64,000 nucleotides of DNA from Nitrospira sp. (GCA_037045225.1 JBAOHZ010000009.1:1736001-1800000); one strand, 5' to 3'; numbered from the stretch's first letter, positions 8,436-17,126 are shown. Numbers and translations are program-made. Notes: a model not told the origin generated them from the letters alone.

Positions 8436-10058
8436 TTATCTCCCGCCACGCTTCATGAACGCCGGCTCGCCATGATCGAGTCGATAGAGCGACAGAGGCG
8501 CCAAGGCCTCGGCCGCCGAGACGACCTGAACCGACCCGTCGCCCGCACCGCGAAATAGATCCAGCGCATGAGCGCGATGATACCGGCAATCACGTTGAGC
8601 CAGAAGATCTTTCAATTTTTCGGGCGGCTCCCAATTCGCCGTCAGCAGTGCCGTGCGTGCCGGATTGCGCTGGCTGAACATGAATGACAGGTGATCGGGA
8701 TACCAGTCCGCCCCCCCGGTGGCGTAGGACACAAACAATCGCGCTTGCGCGGTGGCACACAACTCATCCAGATAACTATTCGTGAGGTAGCCGTTCTCAC
8801 CCACCTCCAACCAGAGTCCCGGATGAGACAGGGGCGCATGGGCAGCGTAACTGCGGATCTCTTGGAGTTGCTGCTGAGAGGCCAAGACCAACGACAGGGA
8901 GCCATACTTCTGCACCAGTTGCTGAATGATACCTTCTTTGATCGCCGACCGTCCGCTGTTCGTCGGTCCACTGTCTGCATGCACCAGCACGTTCTGCCCG
9001 CGATCCGTGATGAGATAGCAATTCCTGGGCATCTCCAGGTCACAGGGGTCTTCGCCATAGAACGGGACCGACACCACGGCCCCGCCGTCGAAATTCCACG
9101 TCTCGCCATGCGCCAGTTCAATGATGTGGGCGAACCCCAATTCCCGGAGCAACGGGAGGTAGTCATAAAAATATTTTTTACGGTTCCGCCGACTGGGAAT
9201 GACGATCGGCACATCCTTCGGGACGTGAAGCAGCGTCCGAGGATCCACGTGGTCATCGTGATCGTGCGTCAGAAAAATCGCCGCCGGTTTCGGCAGCATC
9301 GACACCCAGAGGCTCGGCACATTCGACTCTGCAAACCAGGGTAACAGCCACGGATCAAATAACAGGAACTGGTCCTGCTGCCGGTACATCAAAGCGGCAT
9401 GGCCCAGATGAATCGTGTCCCGATCGTTGGTATTGGACAACCACTGGGTTCGAATCGAAGTCTGCGCCGTGGGCGTGAGACACTCGTATTGGACAAACAA
9501 CTCCATTAACTTGGTCAACAGCCGCTCGCCGTCCCGCCCGGCCGTCGCCACAATCGTCTGAATCGCGCCGGCCTCCTGCGTGCCGTCCAGCATCCCCAGC
9601 AATTTTCCGACCGCCGGCCCCATCGGACGCTCGAACGGCACAGGAATCGCCTGGCGTTTCACAGCATTAAAAATCCGCAGACCGGTATTCACCACGGTCG
9701 CCGACTTTGTGGCATCAAACGGATGGGACCAGTGAAAGTGGCCGTCCGGTTGGCGCCGAGCGGTAATGTGCTGACTCAGTTGTTGACGGGAATTGACGAG
9801 CTCGGCATAGGCATCTTCAAGCCGCACCTTGGTCTGCGGATCGTCGAGGGTCGCGCGTCGAGAGAAGACATCGCTGATGGCCGTCTCGACGCAGGCGAGG
9901 AACAGGCTATGCGCCTCATGCAGGCTCGCCACCACCTCCGGAGCAACTCCGCCAACGAACGGAAACGGCCCAGGCGGCTGGTTGCTTTCGAGTTGTACCC
10001 AGACCCAGGGCGCCAAGCCCACATACTGATCACGCGACCATGTGTCCCAAATACCCAT
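8436..10058 (-). CDS. MBL-fold metallo-hydrolase with N-terminal extension
   Basis: This 540-residue protein carries a metallo-beta-lactamase core from about residue 235. The metal motif THDHDDHVD sits near residues 263-271, and later strands give LVHADSGP and the His-rich PDHLSF. The core resembles the UlaG-like or CMP-N-acetylneuraminate-hydroxylase-like MBL proteins. The first ~230 residues are mostly helical and not recognised. The gene lies between a VOC protein (6 bp upstream) and the UDP-glucuronate epimerase, so the three probably form one operon. A role in cell-surface sugar modification is possible but unproven. Confidence 0.75.
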   Translation of the reverse strand: MGIWDTWSRDQYVGLAPWVWVQLESNQPPGPFPFVGGVAPEVVASLHEAHSLFLACVETAISDVFSRRATLDDPQTKVRLEDAYAELVNSRQQLSQHITARRQPDGHFHWSHPFDATKSATVVNTGLRIFNAVKRQAIPVPFERPMGPAVGKLLGMLDGTQEAGAIQTIVATAGRDGERLLTKLMELFVQYECLTPTAQTSIRTQWLSNTNDRDTIHLGHAALMYRQQDQFLLFDPWLLPWFAESNVPSLWVSMLPKPAAIFLTHDHDDHVDPRTLLHVPKDVPIVIPSRRNRKKYFYDYLPLLRELGFAHIIELAHGETWNFDGGAVVSVPFYGEDPCDLEMPRNCYLITDRGQNVLVHADSGPTNSGRSAIKEGIIQQLVQKYGSLSLVLASQQQLQEIRSYAAHAPLSHPGLWLEVGENGYLTNSYLDELCATAQARLFVSYATGGADWYPDHLSFMFSQRNPARTALLTANWEPPEKLKDLLAQRDCRYHRAHALDLFRGAGDGSVQVVSAAEALAPLSLYRLDHGEPAFMKRGGR

Positions 10059-10063
10059 GATGG

Positions 10064-10537
10064 TCAGGCAGGAGACTGGAACTTCATACGGCTGATGGTT
10101 GGTTCATACAAGGCCTGGATGACGTTTCCATCCGGGTCGGTAAAGTAGAAGGAGTAGCTGCCGTCACGATGTTGCTTAGGAGGCTTGGCGATGGTGGCTC
10201 CGTAGCGTGCCCCATCCTGTTGAACGTCCCGATACATGTCATCCACGTGGGCCGGGCTTTCCATCACCACCCCGACGTGATCGAGCAACTGTCCGCGCAA
10301 CGGCTGATACTGAGCCAGCTCGGCAGGCGCGATCTGATGCAGGGCCAGGTTGTCGGATCCCGAGCTGAAATACACATTGTCCGGATCGGGCTCCCACACC
10401 ACGCTCATGGACAGAAAGCGTTCATAGAAGGCGCGCGAGCGCGTAAGATTGGTCACGCGAAGGGCCAGATGTCGCAAGCCTCGATGGGTCGGCACGGTAG
10501 GATCTCCTTCATCGTATAGTAGGTGTGAGCCTGTCAT
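10064..10537 (-). CDS. VOC-superfamily (glyoxalase/bleomycin-resistance fold) protein
   Basis: This small cytoplasmic protein of about 157 residues has the paired beta-alpha-beta-beta-beta modules of the vicinal oxygen chelate family. Signs are GLRHLALRVTNL at the start, LLDHVGVVM in the middle, and YSFYFTDPDGNVIQALYE at the end. The two His residues and the late Glu fit a divalent-metal site. The family includes dioxygenases, glyoxalases and resistance proteins, so no substrate can be named. The ATG at 10537 has GAGG about 11 nt upstream; an ATG at 10552 would add five residues. It is first in the VOC/MBL/epimerase run and divergent from the next gene. Confidence 0.8.
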   Translation of the reverse strand: MTGSHLLYDEGDPTVPTHRGLRHLALRVTNLTRSRAFYERFLSMSVVWEPDPDNVYFSSGSDNLALHQIAPAELAQYQPLRGQLLDHVGVVMESPAHVDDMYRDVQQDGARYGATIAKPPKQHRDGSYSFYFTDPDGNVIQALYEPTISRMKFQSPA

Positions 10538-10668
10538 CTCGTCAATCCTCATTCTCGCTCTAGGGCCTGAGCCTCCTGTTGCAAGGGCAGCAACTAGCCA
10601 TGTTTCTGACCTCCACCGCTGTGGTACGATCTCCCATCGTCGTTCTCGAACCAAAGGAGCTTGGAGCT

Positions 10669-11508
10669 ATGTTGGCACGATCCGTCCTCGCAGCAGTGAT
10701 GGCACTCATTGGATTCACTGGTACAGGCTCGCAGGCGTTTGCGGCGGAGCCGGCGGCCTTTCCCAAAGAAGTAACCGGAAAAGACGGCGCCCCGCTGGTC
10801 CTGGTTCCGGCCGGCTCGTATCCCATGGGTGTGCCGACCGGGGACCGGGACGGTGGACGCGATGAATATCCCCGACACGTCATCGAGATCACCGACTTCT
10901 ATATCGACAAATATGAAGTGACGAATGGACGCTACCTGGAATTCGTGAAGGCCACGAATCATCGTGTTCCCCAGAACCCCAAAAACCCCACGCGTAATCT
11001 CTGGGAGGGCACCGGCATTCCCGCCTCTCTGACCGACCGCCCCGTGATCAACGTCGATTGGGCCGATGCCGATGCCTACTGCAAGTGGGCCGGCAGGCGG
11101 TTGCCGCGAGAAGCCGAATGGGAGAAAGCCGCCAAGGGCAACAACGACTGGCGCTTCCCTTGGGGCAATGTGGAACCCACCGACAAACACCTCAATTTCA
11201 ACCAGAAGTGGATCGGCGAGAAGACGCTCATGCCGGTGGGCAGCTACGAGAAAGGAAAGAGTCCCTACGGCGTCTATGACGTGGCCGGCAATGTGTGGGA
11301 ATGGGTCAACGACTGGTATGACTCCAAGTACTACGAAAAGAGCCCGGACAAGAATCCTCCGGGTCCGGAAAGCGGCGAGAAAAAGGTCATTCGAGGGGCC
11401 GGCTGGCAGAATGAAACGCCCACAGTCCGGATCTTTACCCGCGTAGACAGCGATCCGACGATGAGAAATGAATCAACCGGATTTCGATGCGCGATGGACG
11501 CCAAGTAA
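10669..11508 (+). CDS. Secreted FGE/SUMF1-like protein
   Basis: The 279-residue protein has a signal peptide (hydrophobic run ending QAFA-AE) and then one FGE/SUMF1 domain. Landmarks are PMGVPTGDRDGG, DKYEVTNGRYLEF, LPREAEWEKAA, NVWEWVNDWY and the closing GFRCAMD. In true formylglycine-generating enzymes a Cys pair precedes that closing motif; here the region reads TPTVRIFTRV and has no Cys pair. It is therefore probably not a sulfatase-activating enzyme. AAAGGAG precedes the ATG at 10669. hemD follows after 41 bp on the same strand and may be co-transcribed. The periplasmic or surface role is unknown. Confidence 0.8.
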   Translation: MLARSVLAAVMALIGFTGTGSQAFAAEPAAFPKEVTGKDGAPLVLVPAGSYPMGVPTGDRDGGRDEYPRHVIEITDFYIDKYEVTNGRYLEFVKATNHRVPQNPKNPTRNLWEGTGIPASLTDRPVINVDWADADAYCKWAGRRLPREAEWEKAAKGNNDWRFPWGNVEPTDKHLNFNQKWIGEKTLMPVGSYEKGKSPYGVYDVAGNVWEWVNDWYDSKYYEKSPDKNPPGPESGEKKVIRGAGWQNETPTVRIFTRVDSDPTMRNESTGFRCAMDAK

Positions 11509-11549
11509 CTCAACCGGCTGGGCAGTCGGTGGTTGAGGCACGACGTACG

Positions 11550-12398
11550 ATGACCGGCACAGGGTTTAACGGACTGACCGTCGCCGCATTTGAATCGCGC
11601 ATGGCGACAGAGATGATGCGGTTGATCGAGCGCCACGGCGGCAAGCCGTTGGTGGCGCCGGCCCTGCGCGAAATTCCGTTGGAGGACAACTCTGCCGCAC
11701 TGCAGTTCGGCGAGCAGCTCCTGACCGACGGTCTCGATGTGCTGGTCCTGATGACCGGGGCCGGCACCACCACCCTGTTTGACATCCTACACAGCAGTCA
11801 TTCCCAAGATACGATCAAGGGCGCTCTAAAAGAGACGGTGCTTATTGCGCGCGGGCCCAAACCGGTGGCCGCACTCAAAGCCCTGGGCCTCCACCCGACG
11901 TTGACGGTACCGGAGCCCAATACCTGGGCGGATGTCATCTCCACATTGGACGCCCACCGGCCGGTCACAGGGTTACGTGTGGCGGTGCAAGAATACGGGC
12001 TACCGAACCGCGAATTGCTGGAGGCGTTGACCCAGCGCGGAGCCCAGGTGATTCCAGTGCCTGTCTACCGCTGGGCGCTCCCGGAAGATACCGCTCCGCT
12101 CAAACAGGTCATTAGGCAGATTCTGGCCGGGCAGGTACAGGTGCTGCTGATTACCAATGCGGCCCAGATCGATCATGTGATGCAGGTCGTGGAACAGGAA
12201 GGGCAGTCGGCGCAGTTCAAACAAGCCAGTAAGGGACTGGTCATCGCCTCCATCGGCCCCACGGCCAGCGAGCGCATTCGCAGCCACGGCTTGCCGGTAG
12301 ATTTCGAGCCTTCGCACGGCAAGATGGGCATTCTGGTGAAGGAAACGAGCGAGCAGGCCCACGCCATCTTACTGAACAAGAAAGGAGCACAAGCCTAA
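11550..12398 (+). CDS. hemD: Uroporphyrinogen-III synthase
   Basis: This 282-residue cytoplasmic enzyme would close hydroxymethylbilane to uroporphyrinogen III, the branch point to haem, sirohaem and cobalamin. It shows the two-lobe pattern of the family: an N-terminal lobe starting LTVAAFESR, the hinge near LRVAVQEYG, the motif VLLITNAAQIDHV, and ASIGPTASERIRSHGL near the C-terminus. The family is poorly conserved, so the assignment rests on these landmarks and the length. The ATG at 11550 was chosen because the longer frame overlaps the upstream gene's end. No other haem gene is adjacent. Confidence 0.8.
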   Translation: MTGTGFNGLTVAAFESRMATEMMRLIERHGGKPLVAPALREIPLEDNSAALQFGEQLLTDGLDVLVLMTGAGTTTLFDILHSSHSQDTIKGALKETVLIARGPKPVAALKALGLHPTLTVPEPNTWADVISTLDAHRPVTGLRVAVQEYGLPNRELLEALTQRGAQVIPVPVYRWALPEDTAPLKQVIRQILAGQVQVLLITNAAQIDHVMQVVEQEGQSAQFKQASKGLVIASIGPTASERIRSHGLPVDFEPSHGKMGILVKETSEQAHAILLNKKGAQA

Positions 12399-12543
12399 GG
12401 TTCTGCCCTGACCGGCTACTGCGACCTTCTCTTCTCGCCTTCAATCGAAAATAGTTTCCGGCCGGCCCTCTCGGTCCATGAAATGTGATCCCGCCATCTC
12501 TCCTGTCATTCTTCTGGAATATCAAACACCCCATTCGGAGAAA

Positions 12544-12951
12544 TCAAATAGACAATCCGATGATGAATCCCCCCCCGGTATTTAAGCTGATGATCACATC
12601 CTGATCTCTGGGATACGTCATCAGCACGTCTCCGGTTGCCAGTCGATAGGTCACCCCTCTTACTTGTTTAATAACCCGTTTGCCGGCCCCTTCTCCCGCA
12701 GCACTTGGATTCACGACTCCAAAGAGGCCGACCGATTCAGGACTAATCTGGCTCGCCACTTTTTGACCGTACATCTCACCCATCGAAGGAACTTCAGTGG
12801 TACGTTCGGTGTTATCCTCAAACACTGTCGTGATCACGATCGTGACTGGATGTCCGTTGCGAACAATAGTGGGATAAACTCTGTCGCCCCCCACCACAAG
12901 AAGGCCAGGAACTAAGAGGCCAAACAATATTGTTGCGAACTGGCGGTTCAT
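12544..12951 (-). CDS. Hypothetical protein with N-terminal signal or anchor
   Basis: I do not recognise this ~135-residue protein. It starts with a hydrophobic segment (QFATILFGLLVPGLLVV) that could be a signal peptide or membrane anchor; no lipobox Cys is present. The rest is beta-rich, with VTIVITTVFEDN, VTYRLATGDVLMTYPRDQD and a Gly-rich end GGGFIIGLSI, as in small periplasmic or outer-membrane proteins. No clear ribosome-binding site precedes the ATG. It is convergent with hemD across 145 bp in which I see nothing. The region from here to 13540 looks more AT-rich than its surroundings. Confidence 0.5.
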   Translation of the reverse strand: MNRQFATILFGLLVPGLLVVGGDRVYPTIVRNGHPVTIVITTVFEDNTERTTEVPSMGEMYGQKVASQISPESVGLFGVVNPSAAGEGAGKRVIKQVRGVTYRLATGDVLMTYPRDQDVIISLNTGGGFIIGLSI

Positions 12952-13056
12952 AAAGCATAGAGAGGTTTTGACTGTCTTGACCAGCCTCAATCCACCTTCC
13001 TCCACGCCACCCGTGCTCGCTGTCAAACGTTGGAAACGCACTCACAGGGGAGTCGG

Positions 13057-13281
13057 TCAGGAAGCGGTCTGGTAAATGGCGGGACGGTAACGAGGTTTGG
13101 GAATCGGTTTCCGTTCGCTCTTAGCCGCTTGTAACCAGAGGCGTTTGGCGAGCTCTACCTGCTTCAGGGCTGCCGCTGGAGTCTTCCCATAGGCTGAGCA
13201 GGCTTCCAGGTCGGGAATATCAGCGATGTATCCGCCGTCGTCTTCGCTATAGAAGATGTTGATATGATAATCTTTCTTCAT
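13057..13281 (-). CDS. HicB-family antitoxin
   Basis: This 74-residue protein has the short HicB-type partial RNase-H-like fold: DYHINIFYSEDDGGYIADIPDLEACSAYG-type strands, then AALKQVELAKRLWL as a helix. Such antitoxins bind and block HicA mRNA interferases and often repress their own operon. There is no obvious added DNA-binding domain, so it is the short form. It overlaps the upstream toxin gene by 4 bp (ATGA at 13278-13281), which implies translational coupling. The order is toxin then antitoxin, as is usual for hicAB. Confidence 0.85.
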   Translation of the reverse strand: MKKDYHINIFYSEDDGGYIADIPDLEACSAYGKTPAAALKQVELAKRLWLQAAKSERKPIPKPRYRPAIYQTAS

Positions 13282-13538
13282 CGATCCTCATCTTCCTGGA
13301 GCCTAAGGTTATACCTCTCGACGAGATCCATCAACTGCTTCACCTGATAAGGCTTCGCCTTGCCTCCGACCTCCTGCAAATTCACCAACTCACTTAGATC
13401 TGGGTGCACAAAAATATGGTGACTTCCCTTAACTCTCGAAGCACGAAATCCGAAGGCTTCCACGAGCAAAATAACCTCGTTGAATCGTAAGTTCTTCGAA
13501 CCGCTGAGGACCTTAGCCAGTAACTTCCGCTTATTCAC
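13278..13538 (-). CDS. HicA-family toxin
   Basis: This 86-residue protein resembles HicA, a small dsRBD-like mRNA interferase. The family's catalytic His lies in KGSHHIFVHP, preceded by FGFRASRVKGSH. The N-terminus is longer than in minimal HicA proteins (~60 residues) by a basic segment and a helix (LLAKVLSGSKNLRFNEVILLVEAF). Active toxin would cut mRNAs and halt growth until HicB is resupplied. It is upstream of and coupled to hicB. All motifs look intact, so this is probably a working pair. Confidence 0.85.
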   Translation of the reverse strand: MNKRKLLAKVLSGSKNLRFNEVILLVEAFGFRASRVKGSHHIFVHPDLSELVNLQEVGGKAKPYQVKQLMDLVERYNLRLQEDEDR

Positions 13539-13584
13539 TGGTTCGGCTCAGCGTCTACTCTCGGTTCTTGGTCACCAGATACCG

Positions 13585-14517
13585 TCATTTCGCCTCAGCC
13601 TGTGGCGCGTCCGCCCCGTCCTTCACATCCCTTGCACAGCGGAATCCCATCCAATTCATCTTGGTATTGGGTTCCGTCCCGTTCCGTTGCGCCACTCGCA
13701 CGCTGGGAGTACTGTCGATCCAGCCACCGCCGCGAAAACTTCGCTGGCTGCCGGTCTCAGGACCTTTGGGATTTTTATTAGGGGCAGTGGCATAGTATTT
13801 GGGGGCATACCAATCATTCACCCATTCAGCCACATTCCCGGCCATCTGAAACACACCATAGGGACTGGCGGCGTTATCGTACTTATCCACAGAAATGATG
13901 GGCGGATAGAGCAACAGCCGCTCCGGGCGGTCTCGTACCGGCCCCGAGAGGCCCGTGCGCCCAAAATTCGCCCGGGAGAGTCCGGCCATTTGATTGCCCC
14001 AGGGATAGATGCGACCGTCTTCGCCGCGCGCAGCCTTTTCCCATTCCGCTTCGGTCGGTAATCGCTTCCCCGCCCATTTGCAGTAGGCCTCCGCATCGAA
14101 CCAGGACACATGCATGACCGGATGGCTGACCATGGTATCCTGGAAATTGCCGCCGTCGTACTGCCAATCGATCAAAGGATCGAGATTGTGGGCCAGCACG
14201 TATTTGAGAAACTGCACGGTGGTCACTTCGTGCTTATCGATGTCGTAGGCATCCAAATAGACTTTCCGTTGCGGGAACTCGGCCAGGTAAGAATTCTTGT
14301 CGACCTTCCGATCGCTGCCCATCAGGAACTCGCCCGCCGGAATACGAATCATCTCATCATGCGCCGGCAACTTCACCCGCTCGGCTGCCAGCTTTTTCCC
14401 TTCCGGCGTCCATTCCCTGGTGACGTCGGCGACATCCAACGCATAGAGGGCCCCGCTCATCCCCACAATCGCCGCACCCATCGCCCATGCCGTCATGCCA
14501 ACCTTCGTCACAATCAC
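13585..14517 (-). CDS. Secreted FGE/SUMF1-like protein
   Basis: This 310-residue protein has an N-terminal hydrophobic signal segment (AWAMGAAIVGMSGALYA) and a single FGE/SUMF1 domain. Landmarks are AGEFLMGSDRKVDKN, DKHEVTTVQFLKYV, LPTEAEWEKAARGED, NVAEWVNDWY and GFRCARD. As in the other two copies here, the Cys pair of real formylglycine-generating enzymes is missing (TPSVRVAQRN occupies that place). The gene lies 25 bp after the DUF4412-like gene on the same strand, suggesting an operon. Its substrate or partner is unknown. Confidence 0.8.
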   Translation of the reverse strand: MIVTKVGMTAWAMGAAIVGMSGALYALDVADVTREWTPEGKKLAAERVKLPAHDEMIRIPAGEFLMGSDRKVDKNSYLAEFPQRKVYLDAYDIDKHEVTTVQFLKYVLAHNLDPLIDWQYDGGNFQDTMVSHPVMHVSWFDAEAYCKWAGKRLPTEAEWEKAARGEDGRIYPWGNQMAGLSRANFGRTGLSGPVRDRPERLLLYPPIISVDKYDNAASPYGVFQMAGNVAEWVNDWYAPKYYATAPNKNPKGPETGSQRSFRGGGWIDSTPSVRVAQRNGTEPNTKMNWMGFRCARDVKDGADAPQAEAK

Positions 14518-14542
14518 GCTCCTTTGTATCCGAGTCTGCCGC

Positions 14543-15193
14543 TCACATCGGCTGGTGGTTTGATTCCGTCGCTGCCGGCTCGTGATCGAACTCTTCCAAG
14601 GGCTCGAAATTCAGCGGCAGCTGGAACAGATAATCGATCTGGGGCCTGAATTTGACGTGCTGATATTCGACGATCCAGCTCCCGTCTTTCTTGGCCAGTT
14701 TCATTGGAAAACGGATGTCGGTCGCGAGCCATTGATAGTAGACTTCCGTCCGCTCACCTTCCTTCACCGTCACTTCGTAGAGGGTCGTCGGATGCCCTTC
14801 GCGCGTTTCCGTCCCGATTTCTTCGCGCGACACTTCCCCCTCCAACCGCTCTGTGACCTTCAGATCCTGCTCCGCCTGGTACGGCACGGTTTTGAAGTGT
14901 TTCATCCGCGACAGCAGAAGCCAAACCACCTTCTTATCTTTGCGCACAATACTGATGTTGACGGGTCCCATCGTGTGATGCTCGATGCGCCACATGTTGT
15001 CTCGATAGAAGATGTTGGACTTTTGGGTTCGGCCATTGATCTTGGTAATTTGATCGGCCGTAAACTCCAGCGCCCCGGCCTCCACGGCAGCCACACTCCA
15101 GAGCACCGCCAGCACGGTCACCACTCTGCCCATCCACATCCTGCATATCCTACCGATGCCTAATCCGAATTTTCCAGCCCGCTTGCGACACAT
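14543..15193 (-). CDS. Secreted DUF4412/LolA-like protein
   Basis: This ~216-residue protein has a basic N-terminus and a hydrophobic signal segment (RVVTVLAVLWSVAAVEA), cleaved near EAGA. The mature region is a run of beta strands: FTADQITKINGRTQKSNIFYR, NISIVRKDKKVVWLL, YEVTVKEGERTEVYYQW, IRFPMKLAKKDGSW. The pattern is close to periplasmic DUF4412 or LolA/outer-membrane lipoprotein-sorting folds, which often bind hydrophobic ligands. GGGGG about 7 nt before the ATG supports the start. It is upstream of the FGE-like gene. The function is unknown. Confidence 0.6.
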   Translation of the reverse strand: MCRKRAGKFGLGIGRICRMWMGRVVTVLAVLWSVAAVEAGALEFTADQITKINGRTQKSNIFYRDNMWRIEHHTMGPVNISIVRKDKKVVWLLLSRMKHFKTVPYQAEQDLKVTERLEGEVSREEIGTETREGHPTTLYEVTVKEGERTEVYYQWLATDIRFPMKLAKKDGSWIVEYQHVKFRPQIDYLFQLPLNFEPLEEFDHEPAATESNHQPM

Positions 15194-15381
15194 GACGATG
15201 CCCCCTACTCTCGGCCTCCGAATCATTCTGGTTGAACCATCCCCCCATCGACACACAGCCCGGGTCGCCATGGAACCGCAACAGGACCAGCCCGAAACGA
15301 AACTAGACGTCCGGAGACATCCACGCTAGGCCTTAATCAGCTACTGAGCCGATCAAACCGGCATCACGGAGAGGGCGGGCC

Positions 15382-15402
15382 GTATCTCTGTTTCAGAGAT
15401 AC
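15382..15402. repeat. Inverted repeat, 9-bp arms
   Basis: GTATCTCTG (15382-15390) and CAGAGATAC (15394-15402) are perfectly complementary with a 3-nt TTT loop. It lies in the 293-bp gap between the DUF4412-like gene and yceI, about 80 bp beyond the yceI stop. No T-run follows on either strand. Confidence 0.65.
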
Positions 15403-15429
15403 CCCGCTACATGCGCCGCGGCTGGGTCG

Positions 15430-15457
15430 GCCTGCCCGACCTGGAATCCGGGCAGGC
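15430..15457. repeat. Inverted repeat downstream of yceI
   Basis: GCCTGCCCG (15430-15438) and CGGGCAGGC (15449-15457) form a perfect 9-bp stem with a 10-nt loop, 30 bp beyond the yceI stop codon on the minus strand. It may stop or protect the yceI transcript, but there is no clear T-run. Confidence 0.6.
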
Positions 15458-15486
15458 ATGCGGCCCCTGAGAGGGGGGTATTCGAC

Positions 15487-16098
15487 TTACGACTTTGCCT
15501 TAATACACTCGATGTCCAACTTGATGAACACCTCGTCCCCAACTACTAACCCTCCGCTATCGAGGGCTTTGTTCCACACCATACCGAAGTCTTTCCGGTT
15601 CAGTTTGCCTTCAGCCGTAAATCCAGCCCGGGTATTCCCCCAGGGATCCTTCGTGACGCCGTTGAAATTGCCCGTCAACGTGATCTCTTTCGTCACGCCG
15701 TGCAACGTGAAATCACCGACGGCGGTATAGCCGTCGCCGGTCTTTTTATAGCTCTTCATTTTGTACAGCATCGTCGGATACTTCTCGACATCGAAGAAAT
15801 CGGGATTGCGCAGATGCGCGTCACGCTTTTCATGGTTGGTCGTCACCGAGGCCGTCTTGATGGTCGCTTCAAGCGACTTGACCGTCCCGGCATCGGGGTC
15901 CATTTCGATAAATCCGGTGTAGTCTTTGAAATGCCCGGTGGTTTTTGAAATCACCATATGGGCGACCTTGAACTCCACGATCGAATGATCCAGATCCACA
16001 TCATAGCGCGCGGTTTCGGCATGCCCGAGCGTTGCGCCGAACAGCACCGTTGCGCCCATACACCACATAACCATCGCACGACCGATCCGATTCGTCAT
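15487..16098 (-). CDS. YceI-family periplasmic protein
   Basis: This 203-residue protein has a signal peptide (MVMWCMGATVLFGATLGHA-ET) and the YceI lipocalin-like fold. Signs are YDVDLDHSIVEFKVAHMV, TGHFKDYTGFIEMD, FFDVEKYPTMLYK, DFTLHGVTKEITL and WNKALDSGGLVVGDEV. Family members bind polyisoprenoid or other amphiphilic ligands in the periplasm, and many are induced by stress. It begins 2 bp after the stop of the TonB-like gene, so the two are almost certainly co-transcribed. The ligand is unknown. Confidence 0.9.
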   Translation of the reverse strand: MTNRIGRAMVMWCMGATVLFGATLGHAETARYDVDLDHSIVEFKVAHMVISKTTGHFKDYTGFIEMDPDAGTVKSLEATIKTASVTTNHEKRDAHLRNPDFFDVEKYPTMLYKMKSYKKTGDGYTAVGDFTLHGVTKEITLTGNFNGVTKDPWGNTRAGFTAEGKLNRKDFGMVWNKALDSGGLVVGDEVFIKLDIECIKAKS

Positions 16099-16100
16099 AA

Positions 16101-17126
16101 CTACTCCTTTACAGGACCGCTTGCGGCGGGACCTTCCTTCGGTGATGGGGGCACCACGGGCTTGGACGGTTTTTTCTCGACCGTCATTTGCACATCGCGG
16201 GTTGCGACTTTCGCCCCCGTTCGCATACGCACATGCACATCGACGACATCGCTGCTGATATCCGGCGGAATAGGGGGGAACGGGTGGGCATGAATGATCG
16301 TCTGCAATCCGGCTTCATTGACATCCCGCGCGCCTGAACCTTTCTCCAACTGGATCAGCTGCGCAACTCCACTGGCGTACATCTTGAAATGCACACGCAC
16401 GGTCTCGCTGCTGGGAGCCCGACGGATGGAGCGGATCTGCCGACTCCAATTCCGGCTGATCAGATCACTCACTTGTTTCCAATAAGCTTTGGATTCTCCG
16501 GGAGGCGGTAAAGGCAAGAGATCTTCCTCGGCAATGGTCGCATTCACGGTCATCACCTGCTCGGTCACCTTTTGCACAGCCGCAGCATCGGCTTCCGGGC
16601 TCTCAGCGGGTGGCCCGGGAAGCACCTCGGCGTTGTCTTCTTCCAGCGGCGGGTCGCCGAGCGTGACATACACATCACGTTTGAGAAACTCCTCGAGTCC
16701 CGTGATTTTTGCCCTCGCGAACGACACTCGAATTCGCACGGCCTTCGGATGGACAGTGGTCCGGCTCTTCAAGATGGAATTCGGCTCCAATATCGCCGTT
16801 CCCTGGAAGACCGCGGGAGTATCATCCTCGCTCAACGACACGGTCTGACTCTGAAAGCCGGAGGACTCGATGATCGCCATGACGGACTCGGTCCCCGCGG
16901 GCACTCCGCCAAGGGTGATGCCAAGCACCACGTCCTTGCCCACCTGTACCGACCCATCCGACTCCGTGCTGACGAGTTCGAATTGCGCCCACCGCTTCGC
17001 GGCCGCTGGCGCCGAGGCAGGAGAGGCACCGGCTACGACCGAAACAGCACCAATCAGGAGACTGAGCGCCAGCCCAAATCCGCCGAGCGCCGGTCCCAGT
17101 ACCTTACCGAACGCATATCGCATCAT
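16101..17126 (-). CDS. TonB C-terminal-domain protein (energy-transducer-like)
   Basis: The 341-residue protein has an N-terminal hydrophobic segment (GFGLALSLLIGAVSVVAGA) that could be a signal peptide or anchor. Residues ~50-150 are beta-rich. The region from about residue 235 (SETVRVHFKMYASGVAQLIQ through HPFPPIPPDI) matches the TonB C-terminal fold that contacts TonB boxes of outer-membrane transporters. It lacks the long Pro-rich linker of classical TonB. No exbB or exbD gene is adjacent, so energy coupling would need partners elsewhere. The close link to yceI suggests an envelope role. Confidence 0.65.
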   Translation of the reverse strand: MMRYAFGKVLGPALGGFGLALSLLIGAVSVVAGASPASAPAAAKRWAQFELVSTESDGSVQVGKDVVLGITLGGVPAGTESVMAIIESSGFQSQTVSLSEDDTPAVFQGTAILEPNSILKSRTTVHPKAVRIRVSFARAKITGLEEFLKRDVYVTLGDPPLEEDNAEVLPGPPAESPEADAAAVQKVTEQVMTVNATIAEEDLLPLPPPGESKAYWKQVSDLISRNWSRQIRSIRRAPSSETVRVHFKMYASGVAQLIQLEKGSGARDVNEAGLQTIIHAHPFPPIPPDISSDVVDVHVRMRTGAKVATRDVQMTVEKKPSKPVVPPSPKEGPAASGPVKE

